From JANXQE01 sp035651635 (GTDB taxonomy: Bacteria > Verrucomicrobiota > Verrucomicrobiia > Limisphaerales > UBA8199): 64,000 bases of DNA. The translations under genes and the position numbers were made by a program. The stretch lies in assembly GCA_035651635.1 (NCBI GenBank), contig DASRFK010000181.1:1-64000 (forward strand), written 5' to 3'. The notes beneath the pieces are model-generated. The model had not been told where the DNA came from. It ran no database searches and saw only the letters and a program-made list of their open reading frames with translations. Below are positions 1 to 7,931 of the stretch, in pieces; position 1 is the first letter of the stretch, and each line of letters begins with the position of its first letter.

Positions 1-454
1 TCCAATAATCGCGTTTATAATAGGGATCGGTAAAATAGAGACCGCCCTGTGGTTGCACCCAGACATCATTGGGTCCATTGAGGAGCTTACCCTGGTAATT
101 CTGCACTACGATGTCCTTGGTTCCCGGGCCGATCCGCCACAACTCGTTCTTTTCGTCTGCACAGGCCCAAAGATTACCGTGACGGTCGAAGGAAAGTCCG
201 TTGGCGCGGCCGCACGGATGCATGAAGGTGGAAAGTTTGCCCTCGGTGCTCCATTCCAGGATCCGATCGTTGGGCTGATCGGTGAAAAACACATTGCCTT
301 CGGAATCGCAGGCCGGTCCTTCGGTAAAACTGAAGTCACTCGCCAATTTCTGCAGTGTCGCTCCAGGGGCAATAACCGGGCTTTCGGCGCCATGTAACTG
401 GAACACGGCCAGCAATGAGCAGCAGGGGAGGAGGATCGATCTCATAAGTTTCAT
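1..454 (-). CDS. SMP-30/gluconolactonase family protein (partial, C-terminus outside window)
   Basis: Probable secreted beta-propeller hydrolase of the SMP-30/gluconolactonase family, whose known members open sugar lactones; the substrate here is unknown. About 151 N-terminal residues are visible. A signal-peptide-like start (MKLMRSILLPCCSLLAVF) is followed by propeller strands FTEGPACD, GNVFFTD, RANGLSFD and LNGPNDVWV; the EGP and NGPND segments match conserved metal-site regions of the family. The ATG at 454 was chosen because it opens the signal peptide; the ATG at 445 is also possible. The gene runs off the left edge, so the rest of the propeller cannot be judged. No partner gene is close: the next gene lies about 245 bases upstream on the same strand. 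Confidence 0.85.
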   Translation of the reverse strand, partial: MKLMRSILLPCCSLLAVFQLHGAESPVIAPGATLQKLASDFSFTEGPACDSEGNVFFTDQPNDRILEWSTEGKLSTFMHPCGRANGLSFDRHGNLWACADEKNELWRIGPGTKDIVVQNYQGKLLNGPNDVWVQPQGGLYFTDPYYKRDYW

Positions 455-698
455 TCAGAATACTGCCTCGGGCAGAAAAGCAGATTGGGGGGCGCGCGGC
501 AAGTGCCAATGGTTGACTGGCTAACTGCCGTTGAAACATGAAAACGCTGGAACGAGAGGGAAACGTGAGGCGCCTTTGGCGCTGTAAAACGTTAGGGCTG
601 CAGTTTCCCTGGGCTGGAGTCCTGACGCGAGTATTTCAACATTCCGCCCTATCATTAACACCGCGGCTTCTGCCGGCTTCAACCCTGCTGAAAGATAT
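455..698. other. intergenic, no gene seen
   Basis: No convincing reading frame. A short GGCGCC/GGCGCT-type hairpin near 570-585 is the only structure noticed; it is too weak to call a terminator. Confidence 0.4.
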
Positions 699-929
699 TC
701 AAGCAGCGCAGGGCTGAGGCACGAGTTGCCCCTCGGAGTACATCAGGTACTTCAGCAATGCACCGATTCCGATCAGGCGGGTGACGGCGGCGCGTTGGGT
801 GGGAGCGCGCAGCGCTTTGTAATGCACCAGCCGTTTTCCGACTTCGACAATGTACAGATAGCCGTGCTCAATCTTCCAGAGTTGTCCCGGCTCCAGCGAA
901 TGTCCGCGTTCGACTGCTTCTGTTTGCAT
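699..929 (-). CDS. small conserved-looking hypothetical protein (76 aa)
   Basis: I do not recognise a function. The 76-residue product is soluble and mixed in composition (core LEPGQLWKIEHGYLYIVEVG, then GKRLVHYKALRAPTQRAAVT), without a signal peptide or membrane segment. The pattern of a short beta-rich start (GQLWKIEHGYLYIVEVGKRLVHYK) followed by a helical end resembles small uncharacterised proteins I associate with Verrucomicrobiota, but that is from memory. The start at 929 has no clear ribosome binding site. It is divergent from the kinase gene at 1045, leaving about 115 bases for both promoters. Confidence 0.6.
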   Translation of the reverse strand: MQTEAVERGHSLEPGQLWKIEHGYLYIVEVGKRLVHYKALRAPTQRAAVTRLIGIGALLKYLMYSEGQLVPQPCAA

Positions 930-1044
930 ATGAGGACAGACACTGGATCGGGCGATTTGTTGCGGAAAACTGCGTTACAAATATGTAATGCGATTGTAGA
1001 GGTGCGGATTTGACAAGGAGTGCCGGCGCACAGAGGCTAAGCGC

Positions 1045-3174
1045 GTGGCCTCAGACGGCAAACGGCCAGACCTCAGCAGGTTTGGCCATTTCATCACGCG
1101 TGTCCCGCAATTGCTCGCGCGGCATCTGTGGGTCTGGCCTTTATTGGCGGCGGTGGTGCTCGGCGCTGTCGGGTTCTGGGTGCGCACTCGGGTGGAAGGA
1201 GCAACGCGTGCGGAGTTGGCCTCCCGCCTGCAGACTTTGTTGAACGCGGATGTTGCCGCGCTGCGGTTATGGTTTTCCGAGCGCGAAGCCGATGCCAGGT
1301 CGGTGGCGTCGGATCTGACGATCCAGGAGAATATCCTGCAACTAGTGGAAATCGCCCGCACTGACGTGAGCGAGGAAGGCCTGCTCAACTCAGAGCCGGC
1401 CCGCAAGCTGGCCCTCTCACTTAAGCCCCTTTTGGATGCGCATCAGTACTTGGATTACCTGGTTTTGAGTCCCGAGCGGCGGATCCTGGCCGCGCCGTAT
1501 CGACGGCTCGTCGGCCGGCTTGCACCCCGCAGTTATGAAATGTTCATGTGGCGCGCCTTGAAGGGAGAACTCGCCGTGTCGCGTCCCTTCGCCCGGGAAG
1601 CCACCTTGAGCCAGCGGGCCGAGGGGCCCTTGATGTTTGTCTCGGCGCCTGTGAAATCCAATTCCGGAAGTGTGATTGCCGTCCTGGCGTTGCGGATGAA
1701 ACCCGAGGAGAATTTCACCCGCATTTTTTCCGTGGCCCGCATGGGCGAGACCGGGGAAGCCTATGCCTTCGACCACCGTGCGGTGATGCTCACGGCATCG
1801 CGCTTCGATGATGAGCTTAAGAAGCGGCACCTCATTCCGGACGCGCCGGAATCAACGGCGATTCTCAACATGCGGCTGGTGGAGCCGGCTGATCCCGCGG
1901 GCAAGGAAGGCCACGGTAGCGCGCATCACGATGCTCGCCTGACCCGCGCGGCGGCTTCAGCTTTAATGGGTGAGGAAGGCTACGACGTTGAAGGGTATCG
2001 CAACTATCGCGGCGAACAAGTGGTCGGCGCGTGGACGTGGCTGCCGGAGTTTGGGATGGGGGTCGCGACCGAGGTGAGCACGCGGGAAGCTTTCCGCACG
2101 TTGCACCTGGTGCGGCAGGCGTTCATCGTGCTGTTTTTGCTGCTGGCCTTGAGCGGGCTTGGGATTTTTGCCTTCACCTTGTGGGTCGAGAACCTGCAAA
2201 CATCCTTGCGCAATGACGCCCTGGCAATGCGGCGGCTGGGTCAATATGTCCTGCTGCAGGAAATCGGGCGTGGTGCCAATGGGATGGTTTACCGGGCGCG
2301 CCATGCGTTGCTGCGCCGGCCGGTCGCGATCAAACTGCTCAGCCCGGATTTAACCAACGAAGCTACCGTCGCCCAGTTCGAGCATGAGGTGCAGATGACC
2401 AGCCAGCTGACACATCCGAACACCGTCGCAGTGTATGATTATGGTCGGACGCCGGAAGGACTATTCTACTATGCGATGGAGTTCCTGAGCGGGATAGACC
2501 TGGACCAGCTGGCCCGCAAATTCGGACCACAGCCCGAGGGCCGGGTGATTCACATTCTGCGCCAAGTCTGCGGGTCGCTGGCGGAGGCGCACCGCATCGG
2601 ACTCATCCACCGCGACATCAAACCCGCCAATATTCTGCTGACCCGCCGCGGCGGGGTTTGTGACGTGGTTAAAGTTTTGGATTTCGGCCTGGTCAAAGCC
2701 CGTCACTTGCGCAGCCCGGACAAGCTGAGCGCCAGCGCGGTGGTTGGTACGCCGCACTTCATGGCACCGGAAGCCGTCCAACATCCAGGCTCAGTGGATG
2801 GCCGCGGCGATCTTTATTCGCTGGGCGCAGTCGGCTACTGGTTGCTTACCGCCCGCACGCTTTTTGATTCGTCGAACGTGGACGAGCTGCTCGATGGTCA
2901 TGTGAACGCCACGCCCAAACCACCGTCGGTCCGCCTAAATCACCCACTCAGTCCGGACCTCGAGGACATCATTATGCGCTGCCTGGACAAGGCGCCCGAG
3001 CAACGTCCGCACAGCGCCGAAGACCTGGATCATGCCCTGGCTCGGTGCGCCCTGGCCGGCAGTTGGACGCCGGAACAAGCCGAAGCGTGGTGGGCCAGCC
3101 ATGTGCCCGCGGTCGAAACGCCGCCGATCACGACGGTGGCTGAGAAGACGCTGGTGATCAGCCAGCGCAGCTGA
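1045..3174 (+). CDS. membrane Ser/Thr protein kinase with extracytoplasmic Cache-like sensor
   Basis: A Hanks-type protein kinase tethered to the inner membrane that probably senses a ligand outside the cytoplasm and phosphorylates cytoplasmic proteins. Residues ~24-46 form the first membrane segment, ~50-350 an extracytoplasmic region with the layout of a double Cache sensor (GETGEAYAFD, WTWLPEFGMGVATEV near its end), and ~358-380 the second membrane segment. The kinase domain covers ~400-670: glycine loop GRGANGMVYRA, VAIK lysine, catalytic HRDIKPANIL near 522, DFGLVKA, and GTPHFMAPE activation segment. All catalytic residues are present. The GTG at 1045 is the first start that keeps the N-terminal membrane segment. 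It ends 5 bases from the convergent gene at 3180. Known families put Cache domains more often on chemoreceptors and histidine kinases, so the ligand cannot be guessed. Confidence 0.88.
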   Translation: MASDGKRPDLSRFGHFITRVPQLLARHLWVWPLLAAVVLGAVGFWVRTRVEGATRAELASRLQTLLNADVAALRLWFSEREADARSVASDLTIQENILQLVEIARTDVSEEGLLNSEPARKLALSLKPLLDAHQYLDYLVLSPERRILAAPYRRLVGRLAPRSYEMFMWRALKGELAVSRPFAREATLSQRAEGPLMFVSAPVKSNSGSVIAVLALRMKPEENFTRIFSVARMGETGEAYAFDHRAVMLTASRFDDELKKRHLIPDAPESTAILNMRLVEPADPAGKEGHGSAHHDARLTRAAASALMGEEGYDVEGYRNYRGEQVVGAWTWLPEFGMGVATEVSTREAFRTLHLVRQAFIVLFLLLALSGLGIFAFTLWVENLQTSLRNDALAMRRLGQYVLLQEIGRGANGMVYRARHALLRRPVAIKLLSPDLTNEATVAQFEHEVQMTSQLTHPNTVAVYDYGRTPEGLFYYAMEFLSGIDLDQLARKFGPQPEGRVIHILRQVCGSLAEAHRIGLIHRDIKPANILLTRRGGVCDVVKVLDFGLVKARHLRSPDKLSASAVVGTPHFMAPEAVQHPGSVDGRGDLYSLGAVGYWLLTARTLFDSSNVDELLDGHVNATPKPPSVRLNHPLSPDLEDIIMRCLDKAPEQRPHSAEDLDHALARCALAGSWTPEQAEAWWASHVPAVETPPITTVAEKTLVISQRS

Positions 3175-3179
3175 ACCCG

Positions 3180-3848
3180 TCACTGCACTTCTGGCCAATT
3201 GCCAATAGTGTAATGGTGTCCGGCGACCGTCACCTCGACCCACAAGTCGAATCCGCCGGGGTTGTGTTCCGCGGGATTGGTGGCGTAGCGCCAAGGTGAG
3301 AATTGGTAATCTCCCCAAAAATCTTCACTGGTGAAATCGGTGTAGCTGAGTCCCAGGCCATATAAATCTGCCTCACTGCTCATCATCGAGACGGCCAGTG
3401 CCCGATTCGCCAGAAAATTCGTGGGCACTTTCGGATATACCAGGCAGTTAGTAAATGAAGGTGAGTTGAAGTATTTTTGCGCCTCATCGACCGACAAGGC
3501 GTCCTTGGTAATTGGGATATAGTACTCGGCGCGCTTGGGTTCAAACCGAACGCCAAGCAGTTCGTAACAAAGCGGATTGATTTTGCCGCGGTCGGGTCCA
3601 GGCCTGGCAGACATTGGCGGGTAATGGCCAAATTGCCGCTTGTAAGTCTCGATGATGGCAATTACTTCCCCCCGTTGCTTGCGGATCCCGGCGAGTGCCC
3701 GTGGGATCGAGCGTTTGAGCAGATGCCGATGCCAAAGCGCAGCCGCTCCTGCATATACACCGTAGAGCCCGCCGCCAATGAGAAGCACGATTGCCACGGT
3801 CCCAGCCATTTGCGCGGCTGACAAAGGCTGTCTCAATTTCTTCCACAT
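3180..3848 (-). CDS. single-pass membrane protein of unknown function (222 aa)
   Basis: Function not recognised. A basic N-terminus (MWKKLRQPLS) leads into one membrane helix (about residues 14-36, MAGTVAIVLLIGGGLYGVYAG), then a helical stretch (RKQRGEVIAIIETYKRQFGHYP) and a soluble domain rich in aromatic residues. The helix-then-YPP layout recalls the pseudopilin/GspG-like proteins common in Verrucomicrobiota, but no prepilin peptidase site is visible, so this stays a guess. The ATG at 3848 was preferred; an in-frame GTG at 3896 would add 16 residues and has a slightly better GAGA upstream. It is convergent with the kinase gene and divergent from the HAD gene at 3936. Confidence 0.65.
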   Translation of the reverse strand: MWKKLRQPLSAAQMAGTVAIVLLIGGGLYGVYAGAAALWHRHLLKRSIPRALAGIRKQRGEVIAIIETYKRQFGHYPPMSARPGPDRGKINPLCYELLGVRFEPKRAEYYIPITKDALSVDEAQKYFNSPSFTNCLVYPKVPTNFLANRALAVSMMSSEADLYGLGLSYTDFTSEDFWGDYQFSPWRYATNPAEHNPGGFDLWVEVTVAGHHYTIGNWPEVQ

Positions 3849-3935
3849 GGAATTGGAGCAAGTATTCTTGCAAGATTGGGTAAAAGCAAGCTGCACTGAT
3901 TTGTCTCGGCAAGCTTTATGCTGTTCTCATCCCTA

Positions 3936-4481
3936 ATGAAGCCAGCTGTCTTTATCGAACGGGACGGGATTCTCAACGCCGTAACAGCGGTGGGTCGCCA
4001 GCAGGTCAGTCCGCTGACTCTGGAGCAGTTTCACGTCAAAACCGAAGTGGTCCCGCTGCTGCACGAGATAAAGGCCGCCGGCCTGCTCATTATCGTGACG
4101 ACCAATCAGCCGGGGATCTCGCGCGGGCATCTTGCGCGGCGTGACCTGGATCGGATGCATCAGAATTTGCGCGCTACCTTCGCGGTCGATGATTTGCTGC
4201 TTTGCCCTCACGAAGACGCGGACCGTTGCCACTGTCGCAAGCCGCGTCCCGGGTTGCTGCTCGAGGCGGCTCATAAGTGGGGAATCGATTTAAACCGTTC
4301 CTTCGTGATGAGCGATAAATGGCAAGACGCGGAGGCAGCGCGCCGGGCCGGGGCTACCTCGCTGTTGGTGGAATCCCCGTGGCTCGGAGACGGGCACCAT
4401 GACTTTGTGCTGCCGGATCTGCCCACGCTCGTCGAGAAGCTGCTTCAATTGGCTTCTCCGCACAGTCTTGCCACGGCTTAA
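3936..4481 (+). CDS. HAD-IIIA family protein, GmhB-like, with Glu at the nucleophile position
   Basis: The protein resembles GmhB, the D,D-heptose 1,7-bisphosphate phosphatase of lipopolysaccharide heptose synthesis. Seen directly: motif I FIERDGILN near the N-terminus, motif II TTNQPGISRG, a zinc-binding-type CPHEDADRCHCRKPRPG loop containing motif III, and motif IV SDKWQDAEAARRAGA. In GmhB motif I is normally DxDG, the first Asp being the phosphorylated nucleophile; here it is ERDG (codon GAA). In the HAD family such a change usually abolishes or strongly lowers phosphatase activity, so the protein may be inactive, work differently, or bind only. The ATG at 3936 begins three residues before the first strand, as in homologues; an in-frame ATG at 3918 would add six residues. 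Confidence 0.82.
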   Translation: MKPAVFIERDGILNAVTAVGRQQVSPLTLEQFHVKTEVVPLLHEIKAAGLLIIVTTNQPGISRGHLARRDLDRMHQNLRATFAVDDLLLCPHEDADRCHCRKPRPGLLLEAAHKWGIDLNRSFVMSDKWQDAEAARRAGATSLLVESPWLGDGHHDFVLPDLPTLVEKLLQLASPHSLATA

Positions 4482-4495
4482 GGGATTCCCGGCGC

Positions 4496-4593
4496 GCGGA
4501 CTTCCCAGTCCGCAGAGATCTGCGAACTGATCTCACGCAGGGCAGATTTCGCCGTCAGGTGGTGAAGGTCGTTGTTGCGGGCAGAAAGCCCGC
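4496..4593. terminator. two hairpins between convergent genes
   Basis: Two perfect short palindromes, GCGGACT/AGTCCGC at 4496-4513 and GCGGGC/GCCCGC at 4577-4593, lie between the convergent ends at 4481 and 4627. They lack clear T-tracts but are well placed to end transcription from both sides. Their sequences resemble the internal hairpins of the dispersed GTAG...CTAC repeats found elsewhere in the window. Confidence 0.45.
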
Positions 4594-4626
4594 GCGCCTG
4601 CGTGTTGGCCTAAACTCTTGGTCCGA

Positions 4627-5688
4627 TTACGGCACGTGCTCGACTTCAATTCGTTTGAGGTCGTTAACGCCAAGTTCGAGCAGGGTGGCATTTCCGTACA
4701 GGTCGAGATTCGATTTAACTTCCGGCGCTTTGGCCAGCGCCCGTTGCCGGTCCAGTTCCTGCAAGGAGAGCACGTCCAGGGCGACCGGGTCTTTGCTCAA
4801 GCGCAGTTCATTCAGGGTGGCCGAGTAATGAAAGCGTCCTCGTTCCTCGCCTTCGTACTGGCAAATGAGCGCGTCTACGATGTTCAGGACGACACGGTCA
4901 CTCAAAGAAGGCAAAGCGTAGATTTCCGGCACCGCGGTGGCGAGCCGGCTGGAATCAAGTTCGAAGCGAGCGAAGTTGTCGACACTGCCGGAAACAAGGC
5001 TGAAGAGGTTTCCTGAAACCCCGGCGAGGTTATGGTTTAGCAGGGGTGTGATGTTGATGATTTTGGTGATCTCTCGAGACACCAATTTGGAAATATAAGA
5101 CCGGCGTCCGACGCCTTGCGCTTTCTGACCAAACTCAACATCACCCCAAACCAGGTTTCCGATGATGGGGCTGTCGTAGAAGTTGGTTAAGTCGTAACCG
5201 GCCTGCGCGCTGGCTTCCACGCGCACGCCGAGGCGTTCGCCCAAATCATAGTAATTTGCCTGCCGCAATTCGGTGGGTTGCTTATCCCAAATCACAATGT
5301 GTTTGGGTGGAACTCCCGCCTGCAACAGGCCTTCGATTACCCCGGCCACCACGGCGGTCCGCGTGCCGACGTTTGGCCCGGGCATCGAGTATACCTTGAT
5401 CCCAATGACATCCTGGGTCGAGACCAGGCTCAGCCAGGCGGCGGCCACGCTGGGTTGATGGGTGAAATTGGTAATGGCGCGATCCACCATGGCCCGGACA
5501 ACCTCCGGCCGGGCCTTAAATGCGTCAGTCGCGTTTGGATCGGATACGGTCACCACCCGCGCCGACGGGGCCGGTGTGAGCTGCAGCGGGACTTCGCCCG
5601 CCGAGCTGGACATGAGCTCAAAACAAACGGCAGCCCAGAACAATACTGCCAAAGTTCTTGAGATCAGAAAGGGCGAGTTACGGGGCAT
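4627..5688 (-). CDS. exported DUF362-domain protein
   Basis: A DUF362 family protein; the biochemical role of this family is not established. The 353-residue form starting at 5688 opens with a signal-peptide-like segment (PRNSPFLISRTLAVLFWAA), then the domain: RPEVVRAMVDRAI, STQDVIGIKVYSMPGPNVGT, PKHIVIWDKQ, KIINITPLLNHNLAGVSGN and SLSDRVVLNIVDALICQYEG. A longer in-frame extension to 5883 exists but would bury the signal peptide and overlap the divergent gene at 5882, so it was not used. No cysteine cluster for an iron-sulfur centre is visible, unlike ferredoxin-fused DUF362 proteins. Divergent from the TPR lipoprotein gene, sharing about 190 bases. Confidence 0.82.
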   Translation of the reverse strand: MPRNSPFLISRTLAVLFWAAVCFELMSSSAGEVPLQLTPAPSARVVTVSDPNATDAFKARPEVVRAMVDRAITNFTHQPSVAAAWLSLVSTQDVIGIKVYSMPGPNVGTRTAVVAGVIEGLLQAGVPPKHIVIWDKQPTELRQANYYDLGERLGVRVEASAQAGYDLTNFYDSPIIGNLVWGDVEFGQKAQGVGRRSYISKLVSREITKIINITPLLNHNLAGVSGNLFSLVSGSVDNFARFELDSSRLATAVPEIYALPSLSDRVVLNIVDALICQYEGEERGRFHYSATLNELRLSKDPVALDVLSLQELDRQRALAKAPEVKSNLDLYGNATLLELGVNDLKRIEVEHVP

Positions 5689-5881
5689 TATGGGGAGCGC
5701 GCGCGAACCGCCACGAGGACCGATTAATCTGAGACCGGCCAACCAGAGATCAAATAACAACGAGGGAACGCCCGGGCCAATCCTGACGAGCCCCAGCGCG
5801 CATTTGTTCTCAAGTAGTGCGTTTCTTGACACTTCAAGACGCCAATGATACCACGACACTCGATGCAGACCACCAAAAAGC

Positions 5882-7804
5882 ATGCCGAGCTCCCGCAGTG
5901 ACTTGCCTGAAGCGGGGTGGGGACGTCTCGTGCCCGGATCTTCTCCTCAACCCGGAGCGGCAGTACCCGGAGACGCAACGTCCCCGCCCCGGCCACGATG
6001 CGCGCGTGGCCCTCGGTTGCCCCTCGCACTGGTGCTTTTAGCGGCCGGGTTGACAGCCTGCACGCCGCCGGGATCGCGCGCGCTGTTGGACGGCAAGCGA
6101 TACCTGGAACGAGGCGATTATGCCCAAGCAATTCCGGAACTCAGATCGGCAACGGTTCTCCTGCCGACCAATGCTTTGGCGTTCAATTACCTGGGCCTGG
6201 CGCTGCATCAGGCCGGCCAAGCGAGCGAAGCTGAGCGCGCTTATTTGCGGGCCCTGGCGCTGGATCATGACCTGACGGAAATCCATTACAATCTAGGATG
6301 TCTTTGGCTGGCGCAGAGCAACCGCCTGGACCAGGCCAAGTATGAGCTGACCGCTTATACGCTGCGGCGGCCGAATGTAGCGGAGGGCTGGCTCAGACTT
6401 GGGCAGGCACAGCTGCGCTTGCGTGAATTGCAGGGTGCCGAACACAGCCTCGACGAGGCAGTGCGGCTCGACCCTCGTAACCCGGAAGCGCTCACCGAGT
6501 TGGGGGTGGTCCGTTATCAACGGCGCCGAGTGAACGAGGCGGCGCCGTTATTTGCCAAGGCGCTGCTCGAGCGGCCCGATTACGCGCCGGCGTTGCTTAA
6601 TTCCGCAATTATCGCGCAGGAACAAAATGATCCGAGGCTGGCCCTGCAACGATACCGAGAGTATGCCGCTTTGAAGCCGGCCCCGGAGAATTTGCCGGCC
6701 GTTGCGCCAGTGATCCAGCAGTTGCAGCAACAGCTCAACCCGCCCCCGCGCGAGCCCGCCACAAACCATCCCCCGCCGCAGTTCGCGACCTCCACCAACC
6801 CCCCCAAGCCGGCCGTTCCCGAACCGCCGCGCCAGGTGGCCGTGGCCAAAGCGCCGCCGACCAACTCAACCCACACCGGAGCGTCTGCCCGTGCCGAACC
6901 TGCTACAAACGTCGCGAAAGGCAGCCCGCCTGCGCCGGCCGCCCGCGCAGTGGTCACCAACGCTCAGCCGCCGGAAACCGAGGTGCAGGTGGTTCACTTG
7001 CCGGCTGAACCGGCCATCAAGCCCGCGCAGGATACAATCGGTTCAACCGCCCCGGCGCGCCCACTCGAGCCGGTGGCCCCGGAACAGAGTCCTTCAAATT
7101 CGAGCGCCGGGGCGGATGCCGGGAAACCACCGAAACGGGGCTTCTTTCAGCGGATTAACCCCATCAACCTCTTCGTGCATGACGGAAAATCTTCAAGCGG
7201 GTCGACGCTTCCGTCCTCGGCTGGCTCGAATCCGGCGGCCATCACCACGGCTCCCAATGCGGAGGCCCACAGCCCCGAGGTTCGGAATTTCCCACGTTAT
7301 GTGTACCAGTCGCCGACCAGGCCGAGCGCGGGAGACAGAGCCGGGGCCCAGCAGGCCTTTGCACAGGGAGTCAAATTGCAGGAGGAGCGGCGCTACACAG
7401 ACGCGGTGCAAGCGTACCGCCGCGCAGTGCAAGCCGACCCGGCGTTTTTTGATGCGCAATATAACCTCGGCCTGGCGGCCGCGGAAAGCGGCAGCACTGC
7501 TCTCGCGCTATCCGCATACGAAACAGCCTTGACGCTCGAGCCGGAATCGCTGGATGCTCGATATAATTTCGGGCTGGTCCTGAAGCAAGCGGGTTACATC
7601 CCGGATGCGGTGGCGCAATTTGAGAAAATCCTGGCGCAGTATCCCAACGACGCGCGCACTCATCTGGCCCTGGGCAACCTGTACGCACAGCAGTTGCGCG
7701 ACAACGCTAAAGCCCGGCAACATTACCAGGCTGTGCTGGCCGTCGCCCCGCAGAGCCCGCAGGCCGGAGCGATTGCCTACTGGCTCTCGGACCATCCGCG
7801 CTGA
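5882..7804 (+). CDS. TPR-repeat lipoprotein with proline-rich linker
   Basis: Probable envelope scaffold. A hydrophobic segment LALVLLAAGLTAC (Cys at about residue 60) is a typical lipobox. Two blocks of tetratricopeptide repeats follow: residues ~65-275 (YLERGDYAQAIPELRSAT, NYLGLALHQAGQASEAERAY, LRLGQAQLRLRELQGAEHSL and others) and ~480-640 (VKLQEERRYTDAVQAYRRAV, YNLGLAAAESGSTALALSAY and others). Between them is a ~200-residue linker rich in Pro, Ala, Thr and Asn, probably disordered. The distance from ATG 5882 to the lipobox is long; the GTG at 5930 would give a 44-residue leader and may be the true start. TPR proteins mediate protein contacts; the partner is unknown. Confidence 0.8.
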   Translation: MPSSRSDLPEAGWGRLVPGSSPQPGAAVPGDATSPPRPRCARGPRLPLALVLLAAGLTACTPPGSRALLDGKRYLERGDYAQAIPELRSATVLLPTNALAFNYLGLALHQAGQASEAERAYLRALALDHDLTEIHYNLGCLWLAQSNRLDQAKYELTAYTLRRPNVAEGWLRLGQAQLRLRELQGAEHSLDEAVRLDPRNPEALTELGVVRYQRRRVNEAAPLFAKALLERPDYAPALLNSAIIAQEQNDPRLALQRYREYAALKPAPENLPAVAPVIQQLQQQLNPPPREPATNHPPPQFATSTNPPKPAVPEPPRQVAVAKAPPTNSTHTGASARAEPATNVAKGSPPAPAARAVVTNAQPPETEVQVVHLPAEPAIKPAQDTIGSTAPARPLEPVAPEQSPSNSSAGADAGKPPKRGFFQRINPINLFVHDGKSSSGSTLPSSAGSNPAAITTAPNAEAHSPEVRNFPRYVYQSPTRPSAGDRAGAQQAFAQGVKLQEERRYTDAVQAYRRAVQADPAFFDAQYNLGLAAAESGSTALALSAYETALTLEPESLDARYNFGLVLKQAGYIPDAVAQFEKILAQYPNDARTHLALGNLYAQQLRDNAKARQHYQAVLAVAPQSPQAGAIAYWLSDHPR

Positions 7805-7931
7805 CACAAATCCCGAAACCCGAAGGTCGCGGGCCGTAAGAAGGCCGATTTAGCGTGCTAGTGCGCCTAAAACCCCGCCGTGACGCCGGAGACACTTTCC
7901 ACCGATCCATACCAATCCGCGTCCGCACTCT

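Noticed and set aside
975..1406. 143-codon minus-strand frame opposite the kinase gene
   Set aside because: Ser/Arg/Thr-rich product typical of antisense to GC-rich genes; no family resemblance.
5689..5883. Longer N-terminus of the DUF362 protein
   Set aside because: It would bury the signal peptide and overlap the divergent lipoprotein gene.
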